64,000 nucleotides of DNA from an uncultured beta proteobacterium (GTDB lineage Bacteria > Pseudomonadota > Gammaproteobacteria > Burkholderiales > Burkholderiaceae_C), in assembly GCA_903876735.1 (NCBI GenBank), contig CAIRAW010000036.1, positions 23,630 to 87,629 of the forward strand, read 5' to 3'. Below, one piece after another: positions 8,759 through 15,865 of this stretch; positions within the stretch are counted from its first letter, which is position 1, and every line of letters starts with the position of its first letter. Made by a program: the position numbers and the translations under genes. The notes below the pieces were generated by a model, which was not told where the DNA came from, did not search any database, and worked only from the letters and a program-made list of their open reading frames with translations.

Positions 8759-9796
8759 ATGTTCAGTTTTTTCAAAAAGAAATTAGCGCCAACCTCGCCA
8801 CCCCCGGTTGTGGCAGCGCCGCCAGCCCAGCCGACGGCCGAAGCGCTCACACCCGCGAGCGAACCGGCAGCGCGCGCCAGTTGGCTCGCCAAGCTCAAGA
8901 ACGGCCTGCGCAAGACCGGCGCCAGCATTGCAACGGTCTTTACCGGTGCCCGCATTGACGACGCCCTGTACGAAGACCTCGAATCCGCGCTCTTGATGGC
9001 CGACAGCGGCGTCAAGGCCACGCAGTTCCTGCTCGACGACCTCAAACGCCGCGTCAAGGAGAGCAAGGCAAGCGATCCGGCCGCTGTGAAGGAGATGCTG
9101 ATTGACGCCATTGCCAGCCTGCTGCAAAGTCTGGAAAAACCGCTGGTGATCGGGCAACACAAGCCAACCGTGATCATGGTCACAGGCGTCAACGGCGCGG
9201 GCAAGACAACCTCCATCGGCAAGCTCGCGCGCCATCTGTCCGACAACGGCGCCACCGTGCTGCTGGCGGCAGCCGACACCTTTCGCGCTGCGGCACGCGA
9301 GCAACTCAGCGTCTGGGCCACGCGGGCGGGCACCAGTGCCGACCTGGGCGGCGTCCCGGTTGAAATCATCAGCCAGGAAGGCGGCGATCCGGCGGCTGTC
9401 AGCTTTGACGCCGTCAGCGCCGGCAAGGCACGCGGCAAGGACGTGGTACTGGTCGACACGGCGGGCCGCTTGCCAACGCAGTTGCATCTGATGGAAGAGC
9501 TGAAGAAGATCAAACGGGTGGTGCAAAAGGCGATGGAGTCAGCACCGCACGAAGTTTTGCTGGTGATCGACGGCAACACCGGGCAGAACGCGCTGGCACA
9601 GGTCAAAACCTTTGACGATGCGCTGCAACTCACCGGCCTGATCATCACCAAGCTCGACGGCACAGCCAAAGGCGGCGTGCTGGCGGCGATTGCGCGCGAG
9701 CGTCCGGTTCCGGTCTACTTTATCGGTGTTGGCGAAAAGCTCGAGGACCTGGAAACATTCAACGCCCGCGAATTTGCGCAGGCCCTGCTGTCATGA
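8759..9796 (+). CDS. ftsY: Signal recognition particle receptor FtsY
   Basis: FtsY is the SRP receptor GTPase that docks ribosome-nascent chain complexes at the inner membrane. The protein is about 345 aa from the ATG at 8759 (MFSFFKKKLAP); an upstream in-frame ATG at 8705 would add non-conserved residues. After a short acidic/proline-alanine region come the N domain and the G domain. G1 is GVNGAGKTTSIGKLA, the DTFRAAAREQL insert is present, G3 is DTAGRLPTQ and G4 is TKLDGTAKGG. The esterase gene downstream begins inside its stop (ATGA overlap). The M16 relic upstream faces away from it. Confidence 0.97.
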   Translation: MFSFFKKKLAPTSPPPVVAAPPAQPTAEALTPASEPAARASWLAKLKNGLRKTGASIATVFTGARIDDALYEDLESALLMADSGVKATQFLLDDLKRRVKESKASDPAAVKEMLIDAIASLLQSLEKPLVIGQHKPTVIMVTGVNGAGKTTSIGKLARHLSDNGATVLLAAADTFRAAAREQLSVWATRAGTSADLGGVPVEIISQEGGDPAAVSFDAVSAGKARGKDVVLVDTAGRLPTQLHLMEELKKIKRVVQKAMESAPHEVLLVIDGNTGQNALAQVKTFDDALQLTGLIITKLDGTAKGGVLAAIARERPVPVYFIGVGEKLEDLETFNAREFAQALLS

Positions 9797-10470
9797 CCGC
9801 CTTGCTGCCCCGCATCGAAATCGAGAGCGCGCCGCAGCCCACAGCGGCCGTGATCTGGCTGCACGGTCTGGGCGCCGACGGCAACGATTTTGCAGCGCTG
9901 GTACCAGAGCTGGATTTGCGCAACTGTCCGCCGATACACTTCGTTTTTCCGCATGCACCGGAAATGCCAGTGACAGTCAACGCCGGCTACGTGATGCCAG
10001 CCTGGTACGACATTCTGGGCGCGGATCTGGTGCAGCGCCAGGACGCTGCCGGCATCCACCGCTCGGCCGCAGCCATCACGGCGCTGATTGAACATGAGAT
10101 CTCGCGCGGTATTCCAGCGCAGCGCATCGTACTGGCCGGGTTCTCGCAAGGCAGTGCCATGGCCTTGCACACCGGCCTGCGTTTTCCCAAGCGTCTGGCG
10201 GGCATTGTGGCCTTGTCAGGCTATCTGCCGCTGGCTGAAAGCCTGGCAGTCGAGCGCTCGTTCGCCAACACCGACACCCCGATCCTGATGTGCCACGGCA
10301 GCATGGACCCGGTGGTCGCGCCGCAGCGCGGAGAAGCCTCGCGTGACCGGCTCATTGCATTGGGCTACGCGGTGCAGTGGCACAGCTACCCGATGGAACA
10401 CAGTGTGCACCCGCGCGAGGTGGCCGACATTTCGGCCTTCCTGGCGCAAGTGCTGACCCCGAAGCAGTAA
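9793..10470 (+). CDS. Alpha/beta-hydrolase carboxylesterase (phospholipase/carboxylesterase family)
   Basis: This is a 225-aa serine hydrolase of the EstB/acyl-protein thioesterase-like family. It shows the oxyanion segment IWLHGLGADGNDF, the nucleophile elbow GFSQGSAMAL, the catalytic aspartate in HGSMDPVV and the histidine in YPMEHSVHPREV. Its ATG overlaps the ftsY stop by four bases, so the two are probably translationally coupled. The natural ester substrate is unknown. Immediately downstream are three copies of an 83-bp repeat that likely end the transcript. Confidence 0.93.
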   Translation: MTALLPRIEIESAPQPTAAVIWLHGLGADGNDFAALVPELDLRNCPPIHFVFPHAPEMPVTVNAGYVMPAWYDILGADLVQRQDAAGIHRSAAAITALIEHEISRGIPAQRIVLAGFSQGSAMALHTGLRFPKRLAGIVALSGYLPLAESLAVERSFANTDTPILMCHGSMDPVVAPQRGEASRDRLIALGYAVQWHSYPMEHSVHPREVADISAFLAQVLTPKQ

Positions 10471-10485
10471 GCACCAACCGATCTT

Positions 10486-10727
10486 CCGCCGGGCCGCCCC
10501 AAGGCAAAACGCGGCCCCCTTGGGGGGCAGCGACCACACGCAGTGAGGGAGCGTGGGGGCATGTTTTGCCGCCGGGCCGCCCCAAGGCAAAACGCGGCCC
10601 CCTTGGGGGACAGCGACCACACGCAGTGAGGGAGCGTGGGGGCATGTTTTGCCGCCGGGCCGCCCCAAGGCAAAACGCGGCCCCCTTGGGGGGCAGCGAC
10701 CACACGCAGTGAGGGAGCGTGGGGGCT
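10486..10727. repeat. Three tandem copies of an 83-bp intergenic repeat
   Basis: Units begin at 10486, 10569 and 10652 (CCGCCGGGCCGCCCC), giving an exact 83-bp period. The third copy runs directly into the stop of the next gene. Copies differ at few sites, for example GGGGGGCAGC against GGGGGACAGC in the middle copy. Each unit holds two inverted repeats: CCCCAAGG with CCTTGGGG, and CACGC with GCGTG. They lie between convergent genes and could act as a bidirectional terminator or mRNA stabiliser. Similar sequences are, to my knowledge, scattered through Comamonadaceae genomes. Confidence 0.9.
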
Positions 10728-11336
10728 TTACTTGCTGGCTGCCTTGACTGGCGGCTTGGCGGCTTTGGAGGCGGTCGGCGCTGGCACTGCTGCACTCGGG
10801 GCTGGCAGACCAAGCTGCTTGCCGATGGCCAGTTCCAGCGTCTTGACCTTGGGCTCGATGGCGCCCTGGGTTTCTGCCACCAGTTTGTCGATCAGCGCCT
10901 TTTGCATGTCGCCGCCCATCTGCAGAAACTTGCGGTTGACGGGCGACTCGATGATGGCAATCAATTGCTTGAGTTCAGCTTCGTTGAACTTTTCCTCGAG
11001 CAGCGCGCCGATGGTGGTCGGCGCCAGCTTGACGGCACGCTCACGCACCAGCGGCACGGCCTGGTCCAGGTATTTCTTGACCTCGGCCTGAATTTCCTTG
11101 GCCGCAGCCTCGCGCTTTTCGGGGGCAACCCGCGTTTGCAAGGCGATGCCTGCCTGCTGCATCATTTGCGCGGCGGGCTGTTCGGCCAGCGCCTGCGCCG
11201 CCTGCTCGATCGCCGGTTGCTGCAACTGCAGGACCTTGGTCACCAGTTCCTTTTTCGTCGCCGGTGCCAGCGTCTGAACCTGCGCCTGCGCGCCCGTTGC
11301 CAGAACCAGCAAACTCACCAAAAACCAATTTTTCAT
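10728..11336 (-). CDS. DUF2059 domain exported protein
   Basis: This is a 202-aa secreted protein with a clear Sec signal (MKNWFLVSLLVLATGAQAQ). I chose the ATG at 11336 because it begins the signal peptide; nine extra residues are possible from 11363. The mature part is mostly helical and contains the DUF2059 core (EEKFNEAELKQLIAIIESP, then a KFLQMGGDMQKALIDKL helix). The tail is alanine/proline/lysine rich. Family function is unknown; members are periplasmic proteins of proteobacteria. Its stop abuts the 83-bp repeats. Confidence 0.85.
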   Translation of the reverse strand: MKNWFLVSLLVLATGAQAQVQTLAPATKKELVTKVLQLQQPAIEQAAQALAEQPAAQMMQQAGIALQTRVAPEKREAAAKEIQAEVKKYLDQAVPLVRERAVKLAPTTIGALLEEKFNEAELKQLIAIIESPVNRKFLQMGGDMQKALIDKLVAETQGAIEPKVKTLELAIGKQLGLPAPSAAVPAPTASKAAKPPVKAASK

Positions 11337-11409
11337 TGAATACTTTCTGTGGAGGAAACACAACTTGTCCGGCCGCCAGCGCGACCAGCCATGCGCCGAT
11401 TATCGGCGT

Positions 11410-12492
11410 TCAGCGCAGCACCAAACCGGGGCTTTCACTGCCCGAAACAATCTCGCCAATCTCGGCGGCGGCGGCAAAGCCGTGCTGGTGAAATAGGGCC
11501 ATGACGGCATCGACAGCCTGCGGTGCGCAGGAAACCAGCAGCCCACCGCTGGTCTGCGGGTCGCTCAGCAAGGCCTGGTCGAGCGCAGAAAAACCTTCGG
11601 GCAATTTGATGTCCTTGCCATAGGCCGCCCAATTGCGGCCCGAGGCGCCGGTAATCATGCCCTGCGCCGCCAGCGCGCGCACGCCATCGAGCAGCGGCAC
11701 ACGCTCCCAGTCGAGTCGCACCGTGCAGTTGGCGCCGCGCGCCAGTTCCAGCGCGTGACCGGCAAGCCCGAAGCCGGTGACATCGGTCAGGGCATGCACC
11801 CCCGGCAGTGCCGCCAGTTCGGGGCCCGGCGTGTTGAGTTGGGTTGTCACGGCAATCATCTGCGCGTAGCCGGCCGCGTCGAGTTTTTCCTTCTTGAGCG
11901 CGGCCGACAGAATGCCCACGCCCAGGGGTTTGCCCAAAATCAGCTTGTCACCGACGCGCGCGTCGGCATTGCGCTTGACGCGCGCCGGGTGCACCAGGCC
12001 CAGCGCCACCAGTCCATAGATCGGCTCGACCGAATCGATCGTGTGGCCGCCTGCGATCGGAATGCCGGCAGCGCGGCAAACCGAGGCGCCACCTTCAAGA
12101 ATACGGGCGATGGTCTCGAGCGGCAGCACGCTGATCGGCATGCCCACCAGTGCCAGCGCCAGAATCGGCTTGCCGCCCATGGCGTAGACGTCGGAGATGG
12201 CGTTGGTGGCGGCGATGCGGCCAAAGTCATAGGGGTCGTCCACAATCGGCATGAAAAAGTCGGTGGTGGCGATCAGCGCCTGCTCGTCGTTGAGTTGGTA
12301 CACGGCAGCATCGTCCGAAGTCTCGATGCCCACCAGCAATTCCTTCGGAATCGGCATGGCGCTGACGCCTTTGAGGATCTCGGACAGCACGCCGGGCGCG
12401 ATCTTGCAACCGCAGCCGCCGCCGTGCGACAGGCTGGTCAGGCGCGGCACGGTCTTGACGCTGGAAGGCGGACTGGAGGCGGTGTCATTCAT
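11410..12492 (-). CDS. selD: Selenide, water dikinase (selenophosphate synthase)
   Basis: SelD makes selenophosphate from selenide and ATP, the selenium donor for selenocysteine and 2-selenouridine. The 360-aa protein has the active-site cysteine in SHGGGCGCKI (cysteine, not selenocysteine), the DDAAVYQL and TTDFFMPIVDDPYDFGRIA metal/nucleotide region and a C-terminal LSDPQTSGGLL. Normally selA/selB or the tRNA 2-selenouridine synthase gene is elsewhere or adjacent; none is in this window. Its presence implies that the organism uses selenium. Confidence 0.97.
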   Translation of the reverse strand: MNDTASSPPSSVKTVPRLTSLSHGGGCGCKIAPGVLSEILKGVSAMPIPKELLVGIETSDDAAVYQLNDEQALIATTDFFMPIVDDPYDFGRIAATNAISDVYAMGGKPILALALVGMPISVLPLETIARILEGGASVCRAAGIPIAGGHTIDSVEPIYGLVALGLVHPARVKRNADARVGDKLILGKPLGVGILSAALKKEKLDAAGYAQMIAVTTQLNTPGPELAALPGVHALTDVTGFGLAGHALELARGANCTVRLDWERVPLLDGVRALAAQGMITGASGRNWAAYGKDIKLPEGFSALDQALLSDPQTSGGLLVSCAPQAVDAVMALFHQHGFAAAAEIGEIVSGSESPGLVLR

Positions 12493-12557
12493 CGTATTTC
12501 CCTTGCAATGGCTGTCATTATCCGGTCTGGACCCCCGTGACCGTTCACGCCCGGCCC

Positions 12558-13556
12558 TTACTGGGGCTCAAGGTTGATGGTCTTGGCGATGGCACGGAAC
12601 TGCGCCGTACCGTCCGCATAGGCCTTGCCCACTGCGGCAAGCGGCAGCGGTTTAGGTATGAGCAGGCTGTTGGCTTCAAACCCGGCACGCACCGCGGGCT
12701 CGCCCAGGGCTTCGGTAATGGCCTTGTACAAAGCCTGTACCACCGGCTCGGGCGTGTCCTTCCTGACGAAGTAACCGGTCCAGATGTTGAAGCTGAAGTC
12801 TTTGAGTCCCTTGCTCTCACTGATGGCAGGATGACCCTTAACGCTGTCCAGGCGTTCACTATTGAGCATGGCCAGGACCTTGAGTTTGCCCTGCTTGTGC
12901 AACTCGTCGTATTTTTTGCCGTAGGGCGCGAGAAAAAAATCAACCTGCCCCGCCAGCAGGTCCTGCTCCGCCGGTGCGCCGCCCTTGTAAGGCACGTGCA
13001 ACATCGGAATGTTGCTGAGCTTGGACAAATGCTCGCCCAGCAGGTGGTAGAAAGACCCGGGGCCGACGCTGGCGAAGGCAAGAGGTCTACCGTCACGGGC
13101 TGCCTTGCGCGCGTATTCCAGAAACTCGTCAACCGAGTTGGCAGGGATATCCTTGCGCGCCAAAAACGCAATCTGCGCCGTGGCAACCATCTGCACCAGA
13201 CGGAAGTCCTCGCTCTTGAACTTGATGGCGGCAATGGCCAGCGGGGCCAGGATCAACTCGTTGGGTGAGCCCTGAAACACCGAATAGCCGTCCGCCGGAC
13301 TGTTGAGCACTTTCTGCGCGGCGATCGCGCCGCTGGCACCGCCCAGATTTTCCACGATGACGGGCTGGCCCAGATGCTTGGCAAGCGAATTGTTGACCGT
13401 GCGCGCCATCACATCGGACAGGCCGCCGGCCGGGTAGGGAACCATGAGCGTCACCGGCTTGCTGGGAAAGCTTTGGGCTGCCACGCCAGCGGCCAGCGCC
13501 AGGCCTGCCAGCAAACTGACGCAGGCACGCGTTGACTGCTGAAAAAACTGCCTCAT
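12558..13556 (-). CDS. Bug/TctC-family tripartite tricarboxylate-type solute receptor
   Basis: This is a periplasmic receptor of the Bug (Bordetella uptake gene) family, greatly expanded in Burkholderiales, about 332 aa. I start at 13556 (MRQFFQQSTRACVSLLAGL), which has a GAGGAG ribosome site and a cleavable signal ending VAAQ. Upstream in-frame residues are not signal-like. Mature-part hallmarks are SFPSKPVTLMVPYPAGG, ARTVNNSLAKHLGQPVIVEN and the GGASG segment. No TctA/TctB permease is adjacent, which is common for orphan Bug receptors. The ligand is probably an organic acid, but this is family-level inference. Confidence 0.92.
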   Translation of the reverse strand: MRQFFQQSTRACVSLLAGLALAAGVAAQSFPSKPVTLMVPYPAGGLSDVMARTVNNSLAKHLGQPVIVENLGGASGAIAAQKVLNSPADGYSVFQGSPNELILAPLAIAAIKFKSEDFRLVQMVATAQIAFLARKDIPANSVDEFLEYARKAARDGRPLAFASVGPGSFYHLLGEHLSKLSNIPMLHVPYKGGAPAEQDLLAGQVDFFLAPYGKKYDELHKQGKLKVLAMLNSERLDSVKGHPAISESKGLKDFSFNIWTGYFVRKDTPEPVVQALYKAITEALGEPAVRAGFEANSLLIPKPLPLAAVGKAYADGTAQFRAIAKTINLEPQ

Positions 13557-13728
13557 CTTTTCTCCTCGTATTGATCGTGTCGTGCCGGTCGCAGGTGTCC
13601 GACAACCGGGCGCCCGGAGCATTGTATTTGTGCTTATCTTTGCGCCTCTAACGCACCGACACAGCACCGACTTTGCCATTTATCAACAATCGATTAAAAA
13701 ATACTGTCAATTCAATAGAACTTTTGAA

Positions 13729-13755
13729 TTAGCACTCACACCAATAGAGTGCTAA
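13729..13755. promoter_or_regulatory. CIRCE operator (HrcA-binding site) upstream of rpoH
   Basis: The bases form TTAGCACTC, nine bases (ACACCAATA), then GAGTGCTAA: a perfect match to the CIRCE inverted repeat bound by the heat-shock repressor HrcA. It ends 33 bp before the rpoH ATG. Position and perfection argue that HrcA represses rpoH here, coupling the two heat-shock control circuits. I could not assign a confident -35/-10 pair around it. Confidence 0.92.
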
Positions 13756-13788
13756 CATTATTGCTTATGAGGACAAAGGAGGTCTGCT

Positions 13789-14730
13789 ATGGCTCATCAC
13801 ACTGACGTTTCCACAGGCGCGCTAACGGTTGCGAACCCTTGGGCCATGGTGCCAGCGCTGGGCAATCTGGACGCCTATATATCGGCAGCCAACCGTTTGC
13901 CCATGCTCACACTCGAGCAGGAGCAGGCGTTCGCGCGCAAGTTCCGCCAGGACAACGACCTGGACGCCGCCGGCAAACTGGTGCTGTCACACCTGCGCCT
14001 GGTGGTGTCGGTCTCGCGCCAGTACCTGGGCTACGGGCTGCCGCATGGCGACCTGATCCAGGAAGGCAACGTCGGCTTGATGAAGGCCGTCAAGCGCTTC
14101 GACCCGGATCATGGCGTGCGCCTGGTCAGCTATGCGCTGCACTGGATCAAGGCCGAGATTCACGAATACATCCTGAAAAACTGGCGCATGGTCAAGGTCG
14201 CCACGACCAAGGCTCAGCGCAAGCTGTTTTTCAACCTGCGATCGATGAAGCAGCGCTACAAGTCAGACGATGCAGCGGCCGACGCCGGCACGCATCGCGA
14301 CTCGCTCAACGAGGAGCAGATTGACGCGATGGCAAGCGAACTCAAGGTCAAGCGCGAAGAAGTCATCGAGATGGAAACCCGGCTCTCCGGCGGCGATGTG
14401 CTGCTGGATCCAACCTCGGCGGACGGCGAGGATGACGCCTTCGGTCCGATTGCCTACCTGACCGACAGCCGACATGAGCCGACCGCCATGCTCGAAGCGC
14501 GCGAACGCGATGTGCTGGCCAGCGACGGTCTTGCCAGCGCACTCGACGCGCTTGACGCGCGCAGCCGACGCATCGTCGAAGAGCGCTGGCTCAAGGTCAA
14601 CGACGACAACTCGGGCGGAATGACGCTGCATGAACTGGCTAATGAGTATGGTGTCAGCGCCGAGCGTATCCGTCAGATTGAGGTCGCGGCGATGAAAAAG
14701 ATGAAGAAGACACTGGCCGAATTCGCCTGA
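13789..14730 (+). CDS. rpoH: RNA polymerase heat-shock sigma factor (sigma-32)
   Basis: RpoH directs RNA polymerase to heat-shock promoters. The 313-aa protein has region 1.2/2 (HLRLVVSVSRQYLGYGLPHG, DLIQEGNVGLMKAVKRFDP), the RpoH-specific box QRKLFFNLR after region 2.4, and a region 4 helix-turn-helix (TLHELANEYGVSAERIRQIE). A strong AGGAGG site precedes the ATG. A perfect CIRCE sits 33 bp upstream, so besides post-transcriptional control typical of RpoH, transcriptional repression by HrcA is expected. It is divergently placed from a Bug receptor gene. Confidence 0.97.
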   Translation: MAHHTDVSTGALTVANPWAMVPALGNLDAYISAANRLPMLTLEQEQAFARKFRQDNDLDAAGKLVLSHLRLVVSVSRQYLGYGLPHGDLIQEGNVGLMKAVKRFDPDHGVRLVSYALHWIKAEIHEYILKNWRMVKVATTKAQRKLFFNLRSMKQRYKSDDAAADAGTHRDSLNEEQIDAMASELKVKREEVIEMETRLSGGDVLLDPTSADGEDDAFGPIAYLTDSRHEPTAMLEARERDVLASDGLASALDALDARSRRIVEERWLKVNDDNSGGMTLHELANEYGVSAERIRQIEVAAMKKMKKTLAEFA

Positions 14731-14831
14731 ACAACAGCGCAGCGGCCATGCCGCTTGCATCGATTCGGCAGCGTCACAAAATGCGCCTGCGCGTGGGCGA
14801 CAATGAGCCCTTTAAGCAGGCAGAATCCGAA

Positions 14832-15830
14832 ATGAAGCACCTGATACTTCGTCGCGCTGTGATGGTCATCGCGCTGGCAGCACTCTCCACTTGGGCCACA
14901 GCCCAGAGCACCCCGAAAACACCGACTGCGGCCACCTGGCCATCCAAGACCGTGCGTATCATCGTCGGCTTTCCGGCCGGCTCCTCCCCTGACCTGACGG
15001 CACGCACACTGGCTGAACCACTGGCCAAGGCACTGGGGCAAACCGTTATCGTCGAGAACAAGGTTGGCGCCGGCGGCAATATCGCGGCTGACTATGTTGC
15101 CAAGGCGACCGATGACCACACCATCGGTTTGATGATCAACGGCAATATGACGATTGCCAAGCTGCTCAACCCCAAACTCAGCTACGACCCACTCACGGAC
15201 CTGACACCGATCAGCCTGATTGGCGTCTCGCCCCTGGTGCTGACGGCGCCAGTGGGGGCACCTGGCGCTACGGCGAAAGATTTCCTGGTGGCCGCGCACG
15301 CAGCCGGTGACAAATGGAGCTATGGCACACCCGGCGTCGGCACGGTCGGACACATCGGCATGGAATGGCTCAAGAGCAAAGCCGGCATCAACCCGGTGCA
15401 TGTGCCCTACCCCGGATACCCGCAGGTGGCCAACGCCATGCTCGGTGGTCAATTGCAACTGGCAATGCTGCCACCGGCGCTGGCCATGGCCCAGATCAAG
15501 GCCGGCAAGCTGCGCGCTATCGGCGTCACTTCAAGCGGTCGCAGCACCCTTGTGCCGGAATTGCCGAGCATGAGCGAAGCCGGCGTGACGGGATTCAGTC
15601 TCGAGATCTGGAACGCCATTGCGGCACCCAAGTCACTGCCCAAACCGATCGCGACCAAGCTCTCGGCGCTGTTCAGTGACATCGCGCGCGCACCTGAGAT
15701 GCGTCAAAAATTGTTCCAGCAGGGCTGGCAGGTGGTGGGAACTTCGGCCGAGGGCCTGTCCAACCGCGTCAAGCTCGACACCGCCCTGCTCGGCGGCGTA
15801 ATCACAACGCAGGCCATCAAGGCCGAATAG
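14832..15830 (+). CDS. Bug/TctC-family solute receptor
   Basis: This is a second Bug receptor, 332 aa from the ATG at 14832 (MKHLILRRAVMVIALAAL), with a signal peptide ending STWATAQ. The frame is open back to 14748, but those residues are charged and not signal-like. Hallmarks are WPSKTVRIIVGFPAGSSPD, ARTLAEPLAKALGQTVIVEN, GAGGNIAADYVAKA and the VPYPGYPQVANAMLGGQ ligand-loop region. It follows rpoH by about 100 bp and converges with the ChpA-like gene. No permease is nearby. It is clearly diverged from the receptor at 12558, so this is not a recent duplication. Confidence 0.92.
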   Translation: MKHLILRRAVMVIALAALSTWATAQSTPKTPTAATWPSKTVRIIVGFPAGSSPDLTARTLAEPLAKALGQTVIVENKVGAGGNIAADYVAKATDDHTIGLMINGNMTIAKLLNPKLSYDPLTDLTPISLIGVSPLVLTAPVGAPGATAKDFLVAAHAAGDKWSYGTPGVGTVGHIGMEWLKSKAGINPVHVPYPGYPQVANAMLGGQLQLAMLPPALAMAQIKAGKLRAIGVTSSGRSTLVPELPSMSEAGVTGFSLEIWNAIAAPKSLPKPIATKLSALFSDIARAPEMRQKLFQQGWQVVGTSAEGLSNRVKLDTALLGGVITTQAIKAE

Positions 15831-15865
15831 GCACAGCGCCAACCGCGCTTGGCGCAGCACCGGAT

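Noticed and set aside
10352..10813. Minus-strand frames with repeated peptide blocks (LPHCVWSLPPKGAAF and similar)
   Set aside because: They are translations of the 83-bp DNA repeats and overlap the esterase gene end; the repeat is non-coding.
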